DNA of 64,000 nt from Alphaproteobacteria bacterium (GTDB taxonomy: Bacteria > Pseudomonadota > Alphaproteobacteria > TMED109), in contig JAJDYI010000015.1 of assembly GCA_022825235.1 (NCBI GenBank), positions 49,354 to 113,353 on the forward strand, in the 5' to 3' direction. Positions 8,505 through 16,773 of the stretch are shown here, one piece after another. The number at the start of each line of letters is the position of its first letter. Within the stretch, counting starts at the first letter, position 1. The translations under genes and the position numbers were made by a program. The notes beneath the pieces were generated by a model. The model had not been told where the DNA came from. It saw only the letters and a program-made list of their open reading frames with translations, and did not search any database.

Positions 8505-9350
8505 ATGTACCGGATTCGCGTGCGCGTGCCGGCCGAGATGCAGACCGCCGTCGAGGAGATGCTGCTCGGGATCGCCGACGCCACCCGCGTCCGGATCGAC
8601 GGCGATGACGTGGAGGTCTTCGGCTACTCGTACCGGCAACCGAATGCAGGCGAGTTCGCGGCGGCCCTGACCGGCACCGGCATCCGCGCCCAGGCCTTCC
8701 AGCTGGAAACCGTGCCGGACGATGACTGGGTTACCCAGGGACTGACCCGCCTGCCGCGCGTGCGGGCAGGCCGGTTCGTCCTGCGGGGCAGTCATCTCCC
8801 TGCCCACCTGACCGCGCGATACGACATCTGCATCGACGCCGGCCCGGCGTTCGGCACCGGTCACCACCCGACGACGGCCATGGTCATCGAGATCCTGACC
8901 GGGCTCGCCCAGCGCCGCTTCTTCCCGCGTCTCGCGCTGGACGTAGGCACCGGGGCCGGAGTGCTGGCCATTGTCATGGCGCGCTTATGGCGTTGCCCCG
9001 TGCTGGCCGTGGACCACGACCCGGAGGCCGTAGCCTGCGCCCGCGAAAACGTCGCCCGGAACCGGGTCACGCGATGGGTCGACGTCGTCGAGGCCGACGG
9101 GTGCGACGCAACCGGCCAGGTCTTCGACGCGATCGCCGCCAACCTGTTCGCAGCCCCGCTCCGCGTCATGGCGCCACGGTTGGCCCGCAGCTTGTCGACG
9201 GGCGGCTACGCCGCGTTGTCCGGCCTGCTCGTACGCCAGCGGCTGCCGGTGCTCCACGCATACGCGAACCAGAACCTGGCCGTGCGGGGTGTGGCACGAC
9301 GCGAGGACTGGCTTACGCTCGTCTTGGCACGGCCTCGCCCCCGACGCTGA
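8505..9350 (+). CDS. prmA: Ribosomal protein L11 methyltransferase
   Basis: SAM-dependent enzyme that trimethylates ribosomal protein L11. The 281-residue protein has an N-terminal substrate-recognition domain, a linker, and a Rossmann methyltransferase domain. GTGHHPTT is at 117-124, motif I LDVGTGAGVLAI at 145-156, the acidic ribose-binding Asp at about 170, and NLFAAPL at 213-219 corresponds to the PrmA NL-x3-PL motif. It is probably cotranscribed with uvrD. Its last 38 bases overlap the end of the convergent DUF4340 gene. Confidence 0.93.
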   Translation: MYRIRVRVPAEMQTAVEEMLLGIADATRVRIDGDDVEVFGYSYRQPNAGEFAAALTGTGIRAQAFQLETVPDDDWVTQGLTRLPRVRAGRFVLRGSHLPAHLTARYDICIDAGPAFGTGHHPTTAMVIEILTGLAQRRFFPRLALDVGTGAGVLAIVMARLWRCPVLAVDHDPEAVACARENVARNRVTRWVDVVEADGCDATGQVFDAIAANLFAAPLRVMAPRLARSLSTGGYAALSGLLVRQRLPVLHAYANQNLAVRGVARREDWLTLVLARPRPRR

Positions 9351-10101
9351 CACCGCGGTTGTCTGCCCCGTCCCGCGCGTCCTCGCGCACCGGCACCAGC
9401 GACGGGGCCTCGTCGCCGAACGCCAGAGCCAGCAACAGGTTGATCTGATAACGGGGAATCAGCAACAGCCGGCCTGGCCGTCGCTCGAGCATGGTGTAGT
9501 AGGCGTATCCCGTGACCAGCAGGTCGCCGACCCGCAGCACGGCGAGCGGATCGCCATTGAGGCGGTCCCGAAACGTGAGCAGGATCTCGGGCTCCTCAAG
9601 GCCGTACTCCGCCAGCGGCCGGTCCGGCTCGAGTGCCCGGTCAGCCAGCATCCTCGCCGAAATCTCAAACTGCTCGGTGATCTGCGCCGCGTCGGGCGTC
9701 TCGATCTCCTGGCCGCCGTGGTCATGGGCATGCCCCTCGTCATCATGCCAGTGCCGGTCGGGGCCATGGTCGTGGGCGCGACCTTCCGCGCCATGCTGAT
9801 GTCCGTCAGCGCCATGTGCATGGTCGTGGGCGTGGCTCGCCTGCATCCAGCGCCCGGCCGGGTCCCGTGCAAAGTCGACGTGCCGGCCCTTCCACGCGAC
9901 GGTGACCGAGCCGATCTGCCGCTCTCCGAACGCGAAGACCCGGAACCGCCCCTCGGGCAGTTCATCGAGTTCCTCCGGCCCATGGTCATGTGCGTTGTAC
10001 TGCTCGGTCGGGGTTCGGTCCATCTGCACAAGTGCCGCGACCGCGACAACCAGCAATACCCAGACGAGAATCGTGCGGCGGCTGAGCCCGCGCCCGGTCA
10101 C
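9313..10101 (-). CDS. DUF4340-type periplasmic protein with histidine-rich insert
   Basis: A 262-residue membrane-anchored protein downstream of gldG. One N-terminal helix (about 10-25) is followed by a periplasmic domain that resembles the DUF4340 partners of gliding-type ABC exporters (YGLEEPEILLTFRD, with LLVTGYAYYTML). Residues 90-128 form a linker with 13 histidines in 39 residues (repeats of HAHDH, GHQH and HAHDHGG), a likely metal-binding loop. The start is GTG at 10101, overlapping the TGA of gldG (GTGA). The TAA at 9313-9315 lies inside the 3' end of convergent prmA. Confidence 0.75.
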   Translation of the reverse strand: MTGRGLSRRTILVWVLLVVAVAALVQMDRTPTEQYNAHDHGPEELDELPEGRFRVFAFGERQIGSVTVAWKGRHVDFARDPAGRWMQASHAHDHAHGADGHQHGAEGRAHDHGPDRHWHDDEGHAHDHGGQEIETPDAAQITEQFEISARMLADRALEPDRPLAEYGLEEPEILLTFRDRLNGDPLAVLRVGDLLVTGYAYYTMLERRPGRLLLIPRYQINLLLALAFGDEAPSLVPVREDARDGADNRGVSVGGEAVPRRA

Positions 10102-11660
10102 CGCCGCCGCCACCAGATGACGGTGCCGGCGAACGCCAGCAAGGCCGGCCACAGCACCACCGCGAAAAAGAAGGTCCCCTTCATCTGCCGGTTGGTCATG
10201 TTGATCTCGGGGAGATCAAAGGTGCGCGGCTCCAGTCCGATCAGATTCTCCTGCTCCGCCAGATAGTTGACGATGTTCAGGAACAGGTTGCCATTGCCCA
10301 GCAGGTGAAAGAAGGAGTTCTGCGCAAAATCGGCGTCGCCGGCAACGACGATGCGCGACCGCGGCGCATCTGCCTCGTCGGTGTCGGCGCCCAACCGCCG
10401 TGACGAGATCGCGACGAGCGTAAGGGGACCCGTTCGTTCCTCCGGATCCCGCTCGGCCCTTGCCTGATCGGTCTCCGCCCATGCGGCGGGCGATGAGTTC
10501 ACCGCCGGGATCACCGCGGTTCCGGGGACCCGCTCCTCGGTCGGCATGAGCGGCCGTACGCCTGGATAGAACGTCAGCGCCAGGTCCCGTGTGATCTTGT
10601 GGTGATTGTAGGTCGTGACGGTCGGTGTCGAGACATCGGCCCAGAAGTACCTGGCGTCGTCGATCACGATGGCATCCATCAGGACGATGCCCCAGTCCTC
10701 GAGAACCGGCTCCAACCCGGTTTCGATGAACGGATCGAGCATGAAGAATGCATTGTTGCCCGCTTCCAGCCACGCGCGTATTGCTTCGACCTCGTCCTGC
10801 AGCAACGCGGTCTTGGGACCCGCAACCACCAGGACCGAGCAGGCATCGAGGGTCTCCGTGCGGCCGGCGAGCGTCACCTTCACGACCTCGTAGTTGACCG
10901 TCTCCAGCGCGTTCCGCGCCTTGGCCATCCCGTGCTGCTCATGCAGGACGAACTTCGCCCCGAGCCCGTGCGAGTGGCCCGGCGATCCCTCCTGGTGATC
11001 GTGCGACTCGAGGCTGAAGGGGTCGCCCTCCACGTGGCCGTCCAGGAAACAGACCTTCTGCTTGACGCCGAGCGACACGCGGAGAACGCCGTTGGCGATG
11101 TCGGTTTCGGTCGGCCCGTGCACGAAGTGCTGCCGCCCCTCGCTCTCGAGCACAGCGGTACCGGCAAACTGCACCCCGGCCAGCCGGGCCGCCGCCGGGT
11201 TCAGGTTCGGGTTGTGGAACTCGACCGTCACCTGCTGCGACGCTTCGTCGAAGAGCTCATAGAGTTCGACCGTCGTGCGCAGGGCGGAATCGTAGAAGAA
11301 CGTGATGTGGACCGGCGCGGGTAACCGCGAAAGCATGTCGAGCGTCTGTTGCGACAGCGAGTGAGACCGTTGCGGCGTGAGGTCGAAACGCAGAGGGACG
11401 CGGTACGCCAGTGCTCCGAGGACCACCAGGACCGCGCACGCGCCCACGGCGAACAGGGCGATTTCTCCGCGGCGCCGCGTCATCCCGGCCCGCAGCCGGG
11501 CCCGCAAGAAATAGCCTCCGACCACCGCGAGCAGGAGCCCCGCCAGCACGAGCAGGACGCTGACCGGGCTCCATTCGTTGGCGATCAGTCGGGCTGCGAC
11601 CGCTCCGACCAGGGCCGCCGCGGCGGCGAGGAGCACCAGGCCGGCGTGAAAGGCCTTCAT
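10098..11660 (-). CDS. gldG: GldG-type ABC exporter auxiliary protein
   Basis: 520 residues: two N-terminal membrane helices (about 5-35 and 50-75), a large extracytoplasmic DUF4350/ABC_transp_aux (GldG) domain (RFDLTPQRSHSLSQQT, FYDSALRTTVELYELFDEAS, LEAGNNAFFMLDPF), and a C-terminal helix (FFFAVVLWPALLAFAGTVIWW). GldG works with the GldF permease and GldA ATPase in Bacteroidetes gliding; the same trio is common in non-gliding bacteria with unknown substrate. An insert HDHQEGSPGHSHG adds to the His-rich character of this operon. The ATG at 11660 follows GGAGACGCTGAG, a good RBS, right at the permease stop. Confidence 0.85.
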   Translation of the reverse strand: MKAFHAGLVLLAAAAALVGAVAARLIANEWSPVSVLLVLAGLLLAVVGGYFLRARLRAGMTRRRGEIALFAVGACAVLVVLGALAYRVPLRFDLTPQRSHSLSQQTLDMLSRLPAPVHITFFYDSALRTTVELYELFDEASQQVTVEFHNPNLNPAAARLAGVQFAGTAVLESEGRQHFVHGPTETDIANGVLRVSLGVKQKVCFLDGHVEGDPFSLESHDHQEGSPGHSHGLGAKFVLHEQHGMAKARNALETVNYEVVKVTLAGRTETLDACSVLVVAGPKTALLQDEVEAIRAWLEAGNNAFFMLDPFIETGLEPVLEDWGIVLMDAIVIDDARYFWADVSTPTVTTYNHHKITRDLALTFYPGVRPLMPTEERVPGTAVIPAVNSSPAAWAETDQARAERDPEERTGPLTLVAISSRRLGADTDEADAPRSRIVVAGDADFAQNSFFHLLGNGNLFLNIVNYLAEQENLIGLEPRTFDLPEINMTNRQMKGTFFFAVVLWPALLAFAGTVIWWRRR

Positions 11661-11661
11661 C

Positions 11662-12369
11662 TCAGCGTCTCCACTCGAGCGCACAGACGTTCAGGGTCAG
11701 CGCCCCGACCGAGAAAAGCACGAACAGGGCCAGCGACTCGAAGCGCGCGAGGCCCTCGATGAACTCACCGAAATGCCAGGCGAAGGAGATGTAGAGGAAG
11801 AGTTCTCGCAGGAACTGCACCGTCTGGAACGATTGCAGGTGCCCGACAAACCAGAATCCCAGAAGGATCGACACGGTCACCAGCGCCGCGACGATCTGAT
11901 TCTGGGTCAGCGACGAACAGAGTTGTCCGATCGCGAGGCAAGTGCTGCCGAGCAACAGAAAACCGAGATAGCCCGAGATGATCGTCGTGGTCTCGGGAGC
12001 GCCGAACAGGTAGAGCGGGACCAGGTCCAGCATCGTCCCCAGCGCCATGAGACCAAGCATCGTGAGGGCGCCGAGGTACTTTCCGATGACCACCTCCCAC
12101 GGCGCCAGCGGCAGCGTCGCCAGGAGTTCGTAGGTGCCTGCACTGTATTCGGTTGCGAACAGCCGCATCGACACCGCCGGCAGCAGGATGACCGCCAGCA
12201 GGCCCATGTTCTGGAAGGTCTCCCGCATGGTCGCCAGCCCCGACACGAACAGGTTGTAGGAGAAGAAGTACCCGGTCCCGAGCAGGAACACCGCCAGAAC
12301 GAAATAGGCGATCGGCGACCGGAAATAGAGCTTGATCTCCTTGCCGTAAACGGCCAGCACGCCACTCAT
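11662..12369 (-). CDS. ABC transporter permease (GldF-like, ABC-2 type)
   Basis: A 235-residue inner-membrane protein with six hydrophobic segments and no soluble domain. The start MSGVLAVYGKEIKLYFRSPIAYFV is characteristic of ABC-2 permeases of the gliding type; EYSAGTYELLATLPL is the conserved cytoplasmic coupling region. It forms the channel with the ATPase encoded just upstream (ATGA overlap at 12366-12369) and is followed directly by gldG. Confidence 0.88.
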   Translation of the reverse strand: MSGVLAVYGKEIKLYFRSPIAYFVLAVFLLGTGYFFSYNLFVSGLATMRETFQNMGLLAVILLPAVSMRLFATEYSAGTYELLATLPLAPWEVVIGKYLGALTMLGLMALGTMLDLVPLYLFGAPETTTIISGYLGFLLLGSTCLAIGQLCSSLTQNQIVAALVTVSILLGFWFVGHLQSFQTVQFLRELFLYISFAWHFGEFIEGLARFESLALFVLFSVGALTLNVCALEWRR

Positions 12370-13307
12370 GCAGCACTCTCGACGTAATGCAGGAACACGT
12401 CCTCCAGCGACGGATCGTGCCGCCGCAACGACAGCAATTCCCAGTCGCGGGAAATCGCCCTGGCAATGGCCGCCTCGACGTTGCCGCTGGACTCCACCGC
12501 GCAGTTGACCGAGTACGGGGCCTGCCGGTCATCGATGTCAACGCGGACCACACCGCTGACGTCGAGCAGTCGATCCTTGAGATCGGGTGGACCACCTGGC
12601 GCCACCTGCAATTCGACCCGGTTGGCACGACCCACTGCCGTCCCCAACCCCGATGGAGAATCGATAGCCAGCAGGCGACCGTGATGCAGGATCGCGATCC
12701 GATCACAGAGCAGAGTTACTTCCGGTAGGATGTGGGTGCTCAGCAGGACGGAATGATCACTGCCAAACGACCGTATGACTTCCCGGGTTTCCGAAATCTG
12801 CCCGGGGTCCAGCCCCGACGTCGGCTCATCGAGCAGCAGAACTTCCGGTTGTCCGAGCAAGGCCTGGGCCAGTCCCAGCCGCTGGCGGTATCCCTTCGAC
12901 AGCTTGTAGACATCGCTCTGGGCAACCGCCTCCAGCCGGCAGGCCGCGACGACACGATCGAGCTGACTGGCCATGTCGGCACGGTGCACCCGTTTGGCGC
13001 GGGCCACGAAGCGCAGGTAACCGAGGACATCGAAGCTGTCATAGAGCGCCGGTCGTTCCGGCGCGTATCCGACCGCCGACGCACTTGCCGAGGGCGATCT
13101 GACCACATCGTGACCGGCAACGGACACCTGACCCGACGTCGGTGCCAGATAGCCGGCGATCATCCGGAGGGTGGTGGTCTTGCCGGCGCCGTTGGGTCCG
13201 AGGAAGCCCACGATCTCACCCTGACCTACATGAAACGACACCCGATCGACGACCGTCCGCTCGCCGTAGGTCTTGGTCAGGCTATGCAGTTCGACAGGAT
13301 GGGGCAC
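12366..13307 (-). CDS. ABC transporter ATP-binding protein (GldA-like)
   Basis: A 313-residue ATPase and first gene of the four-gene exporter operon (ATPase, permease, gldG, DUF4340). It has Walker A GPNGAGKTT, the signature LSKGYRQRLGLAQAL, Walker B VLLLDEPTSGLDP, and the H-loop LLSTH. The extra ~90 C-terminal residues are usual in ABC-2 ATPases such as GldA and NatA. The substrate is not evident from the sequence; histidine-rich partner proteins suggest a metal-linked or envelope role. Confidence 0.9.
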   Translation of the reverse strand: MPHPVELHSLTKTYGERTVVDRVSFHVGQGEIVGFLGPNGAGKTTTLRMIAGYLAPTSGQVSVAGHDVVRSPSASASAVGYAPERPALYDSFDVLGYLRFVARAKRVHRADMASQLDRVVAACRLEAVAQSDVYKLSKGYRQRLGLAQALLGQPEVLLLDEPTSGLDPGQISETREVIRSFGSDHSVLLSTHILPEVTLLCDRIAILHHGRLLAIDSPSGLGTAVGRANRVELQVAPGGPPDLKDRLLDVSGVVRVDIDDRQAPYSVNCAVESSGNVEAAIARAISRDWELLSLRRHDPSLEDVFLHYVESAA

Positions 13308-13365
13308 GGGCTATCAAACGGCCGGCAGGATTAGCGCAGATCGCGCCGAGGGATCCAATGAACGT

Positions 13366-13406
13366 GAAAAAAGAAGAGGCCCTCCCCACGGATGGGGAGA
13401 GCCTCT
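13366..13406 (-). terminator. Rho-independent terminator of the lactonase-like gene
   Basis: Read on the minus strand, AGAGGCTCTCCCC and GGGGAGGGCCTCT form a strong hairpin (13375-13406) with a short loop, followed by a T-rich tract TTCTTTTTT. It lies 21 bases beyond the stop of the 13427-14290 gene and insulates it from the Gld operon. Confidence 0.85.
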
Positions 13407-13426
13407 TGTCGGGCGAAGGCTAGACG

Positions 13427-14290
13427 TCAGTCGTACCAGTTCTCACCCATGCTGTCGTACTGTCTGATGGAGTGACCGAACCAGAGCTTCCCGTTCTGGA
13501 TGTCGGCCATCATCTTCAGCCGGTTCACAGAGTCGAAGTAGTCCAGGATGCTGTAGTTCAGGCCGGCCGGGTGCCCTTCAAGGTTCTCTTCCATCCAGAT
13601 CGCGTCCTGGGAAAGAACGACCGTGCCGGTGTTGGCCAGCTGAAGGCGCACCGACTGGTGCCCCAGCGTGTGACCCGGCGTGCTGAGGATCATGACGGTG
13701 CCGTCGCCGAACAGGTCGTAGTCACCGTCGATGGCGTGGTAATTGAACTCCCGGGCGTCGTCGTAGTCGCCAACCACGTGGGCGCCGCTCGGCCGCTGGA
13801 ACTTCTCGGGCCACCAGGCCTGGTAGAGCTCACGCTTCTGAATCACGTGAATCGCGTCCGGGAACATCTCGATGTTGCCGATGTGGTCGAGATGCGAGTG
13901 CGATGTGATCACGACCTTCACGTCACCAGTGCTGTAGCCCAGTTTCTCGAGCTGCTGGTCGATCACGTCCGCCCGGGTCTGGCTCGGCATCAGGAAGTCG
14001 CAGTTGCCCTGCGCCCAGTGCGACGCACAGTTGCCGTCGGAGATCGCCACGTTGTTGCCGGTGTCGTAGACGACCACGCCCTTCGGGTGGTCAATGACCC
14101 ACATGTTGATGGGGATCAGAATGTCGCGGGCTTCCGGGTAGGTGGGAATCAAACCCTGGATGTTGAAAGGACCGAATTTGCCGCTGGCAGTCCAGTACAC
14201 TTTCACGCCTCCATGCGCGTCCGCGAGAGCGTAACCCGCACCAAACACGCACACAGCCAAGACGGCCAACGCCGAAGCGATTCGTCTCAT
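13427..14290 (-). CDS. Secreted metallo-beta-lactamase-fold hydrolase, N-acyl-homoserine-lactonase-like
   Basis: A 287-residue protein with a Sec signal peptide (residues 1-24, cleavage near ALADA) and an MBL fold. The zinc ligands follow the AHL-lactonase pattern: HSHLDH at 131-136, His207 in TPGHTLGHQS, Asp229 in LSQDA and a last His in WFGHSIRQYD. The YDTG before the main motif also fits AiiA/AttM-type lactonases. A periplasmic location is unusual for quorum-quenching lactonases, so another lactone or ester is possible. The ATG at 14290 has GGGAG nine bases upstream. It is a single gene with its own terminator. Confidence 0.82.
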   Translation of the reverse strand: MRRIASALAVLAVCVFGAGYALADAHGGVKVYWTASGKFGPFNIQGLIPTYPEARDILIPINMWVIDHPKGVVVYDTGNNVAISDGNCASHWAQGNCDFLMPSQTRADVIDQQLEKLGYSTGDVKVVITSHSHLDHIGNIEMFPDAIHVIQKRELYQAWWPEKFQRPSGAHVVGDYDDAREFNYHAIDGDYDLFGDGTVMILSTPGHTLGHQSVRLQLANTGTVVLSQDAIWMEENLEGHPAGLNYSILDYFDSVNRLKMMADIQNGKLWFGHSIRQYDSMGENWYD

Positions 14291-14411
14291 CGAAATAGTC
14301 TCCCTCAGGGGGCAATTTACTGCGCCCACATGGGATGATCATGAATTTGAAGCAGACACCTGTCAAGCAAGATCGTGGGAGCCCCCGGCCGGCTATCAAT
14401 CGCTCGTCAAG

Positions 14412-15797
14412 TCAGGGTGCCACGACATGAACAGCGTCAGTACCGACCTCCGCCAGCAGCTCACGCACGAGCGCGCACATTTCCGCCAGCTCCTCCTCCC
14501 CGCGGGTCTCGCAACGCACGACCAGCGCGGCCTCAGTGTTGGAAGCGCGCAGGAGCCACCACCCTCCGGCGGCGGAGACCCGCACGCCGTCCAGGGTGCT
14601 CGGCACGATTCCCCGGCGGACCATGGCGTCATGCACGAATCGCACGATCTCGAACTTCCGATCTTCGGGACACGGAATGCGAATTTCCGGAGTGCTGAAC
14701 GTCTGCGGCAGGGCACGGCGGCGTTCCGCGAGCGTGGGTCCGCGGGAAAGCGCCCGCAGCAGCCGCACCGACGCATACAACGCGTCATCGTAACCGGGGT
14801 GCTCATCGGCAAAGAACAGGTGGCCGGACATCTCCCCCGCGAACAGGGCCTCGCCACGGAGCACGCTCGAGCGCATGTGCGCGTGGCCCGTCGGTCCGAG
14901 CTTCGGGCGACCGCCGAGTTCCTCGATGCGGCGGAACACCATGTCACTCGTCTTCACGTCCGCCAGGACCGCGGCGCCCGGATGGGCAGCCAGGACGTCG
15001 GCGGCAAACACGCAGAGCAGGTGATCGGGTGACACGACCTCCCCGGTTGCGTCGACGACGCCAAGGCGGTCGCCGTCACCGTCATAGGCGATCCCGAGAT
15101 CGAGGTCGCCGGTGCGCACCGCCTCGGCCAGCTGCGCCAGGTTGCCGGGTTTCGAGGGATCCGGATGATGGGCCGGGAAGCGGCCATCGACGACACCGTT
15201 CAGGATCTTATGCTCGCCCGGCAGCCGCTCGGTGAGCGCGGGCAGCACCGCACCCGCTGCCCCGTTCCCCGGATCCCATGCCACCCGCAGCGGGCGCCCC
15301 CGCCCTGCCAGCACGTCGGCGAGGCGCACCGCATACGTCCGGATGACCTCGTGCTCTTCAATCGTGCCGGCGAGGCCGGCGGGTGGCGGCGGCACAACGT
15401 CGGCCAGTTGCCGGATGGCGTCGCCATAGAACGGCGCGCTGCCAAGCGACAGCTTGAAACCGTTGTGGCCCGGGGGATTGTGCGAACCCGTCACCATCAC
15501 GGACCCGTCGGCGCCCAGTTGATGGTCCGCGAAATGCACCATCGGCGTCGGCCCGACCCCGACCCGGATGACCGCGGCACCCGCCGCGCACAGCCCGTCG
15601 ACGAGCGCCGCCTCAAGGGCGGGAGATGTCAGCCGCCCGTCGCGGCCAACCACGATCCGGCAGGATTCCCGGGCCAACCGTACCTGGTGCGCGAACGCAC
15701 GGCCGAGTGCCCGCGCGTCATCCGGGCCCAGCGTCTCGCCCACAATGCCCCGGATGTCGTATGCCCGAAGTACCGACGGGTGGAACACGTGGGTCAC
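14412..15797 (-). CDS. Phosphomannomutase/phosphoglucomutase
   Basis: A 461-residue alpha-D-phosphohexomutase interconverting 1- and 6-phosphates of mannose or glucose for surface polysaccharides. It has AYDIRGIVGE at the N-terminus, phosphoserine loop VMVTGSHNPPGHNG with Ser105, metal loop YDGDGDRLGVVD, sugar-binding loop GEMSGHLFFAD and a C-terminal phosphate-binding loop (RASNTEAALVVR). The start is GTG at 15797, 13 residues before the AYDIRG motif. It stands 58 bases after galU; together they give UDP-glucose from glucose 6-phosphate. Confidence 0.92.
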   Translation of the reverse strand: MTHVFHPSVLRAYDIRGIVGETLGPDDARALGRAFAHQVRLARESCRIVVGRDGRLTSPALEAALVDGLCAAGAAVIRVGVGPTPMVHFADHQLGADGSVMVTGSHNPPGHNGFKLSLGSAPFYGDAIRQLADVVPPPPAGLAGTIEEHEVIRTYAVRLADVLAGRGRPLRVAWDPGNGAAGAVLPALTERLPGEHKILNGVVDGRFPAHHPDPSKPGNLAQLAEAVRTGDLDLGIAYDGDGDRLGVVDATGEVVSPDHLLCVFAADVLAAHPGAAVLADVKTSDMVFRRIEELGGRPKLGPTGHAHMRSSVLRGEALFAGEMSGHLFFADEHPGYDDALYASVRLLRALSRGPTLAERRRALPQTFSTPEIRIPCPEDRKFEIVRFVHDAMVRRGIVPSTLDGVRVSAAGGWWLLRASNTEAALVVRCETRGEEELAEMCALVRELLAEVGTDAVHVVAP

Positions 15798-15855
15798 GCG
15801 GTTCCCCTGTCGTGCTGTCCCGCGCCCACGCTGCCGACCAGCGCAACCCCGCACG

Positions 15856-16773
15856 TCATGCCGGATCGCCGTTTCCGCGATGGTCCGCGAGGAGTTCCTG
15901 CACCGACGCCGCGACGGCTCGCCGAAGGGCGGGATCGGCCAGCGTCGCCGCCAGGCCCGCCGCCGCCATGCCGGCCGGGCTTCCGCAGTCAAAGCGGCGG
16001 CCCTCGAAGCGCACCGCGTGCACCGGCGCCTCTCCGACCGTCGCCGCGATGGCGTCGGTGAGCTGCAGCTCCCCGCCATGCCCCGGGGTCAGGCCCGGCA
16101 AGGCCGCGCAGACGGCGGGCGACAGCACGTAGCGACCGACCACCGCCAGCCGCGATGGCTCGGTGCCGGGCGCGGGCTTCTCCACGAGACCACGCACCTC
16201 CACCACGCGGCCGTCGTCCCGCCCGGGCACCACCACGCCGAACTTTCCGACCTCGGCGGCCGGCAGTTCCATGACGGCAAGGACCGTGCCGCCGAGCCGC
16301 TCGTGGACGTCAAGCAGCTGACGCAGGCACGGAACCGGGCCCAGCACCAGATCGTCCGGCAGCAGCACGGCGCATGGCCCGGGTCCGAGCGACCGGGTCG
16401 CGCAGCCGACTGCGTGCCCCAGTCCGAGCGGCTCTGCCTGCTCGACGGCCTCCAGCCGGCTGCCGAGCGCCGCCAGCGCACCGATCTCGGTGCGCGCGCG
16501 CGACCGCCCGCGCGCGGCCAGCGCCGCCTCGAGTTCCGGATCGGCCTCGAAGTGCCGGAGCGCCAGGTCTCGCCCGGGCGCCGTGACCAGAACGACGCGT
16601 TCGAGCCCGGCGGCCACCGCCTCCTCCACAGCGTGCTGCACGAGCGGACGGCCGGCGACCGGGAGCATTTCCTTGGGAACCACCTTGGTGGCCGGCAGGA
16701 ATCGGGTCCCGAGGCCCGCCACCGGCAACACCGCGGTCGTGACCCCGCCGCCCTTGCCGGTCAGCTGCGGCAC
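15856..16773 (-). CDS. galU: UTP-glucose-1-phosphate uridylyltransferase
   Basis: A 305-residue nucleotidyltransferase making UDP-glucose. The signature GLGTRFLPATKVVPKEMLPV is near the N-terminus, followed by the helix QHAVEEAVAAG, the UTP-binding LGLGHAVGCA, the DD pair in VLLPDDLVLG, and GKFGVVVPG and LVEKP. The GTG start at 16773 overlaps the last codons of recJ by 13 bases, so it is translationally coupled. Pro/Ala/Gly-rich regions reflect high GC. Confidence 0.92.
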   Translation of the reverse strand: MPQLTGKGGGVTTAVLPVAGLGTRFLPATKVVPKEMLPVAGRPLVQHAVEEAVAAGLERVVLVTAPGRDLALRHFEADPELEAALAARGRSRARTEIGALAALGSRLEAVEQAEPLGLGHAVGCATRSLGPGPCAVLLPDDLVLGPVPCLRQLLDVHERLGGTVLAVMELPAAEVGKFGVVVPGRDDGRVVEVRGLVEKPAPGTEPSRLAVVGRYVLSPAVCAALPGLTPGHGGELQLTDAIAATVGEAPVHAVRFEGRRFDCGSPAGMAAAGLAATLADPALRRAVAASVQELLADHRGNGDPA

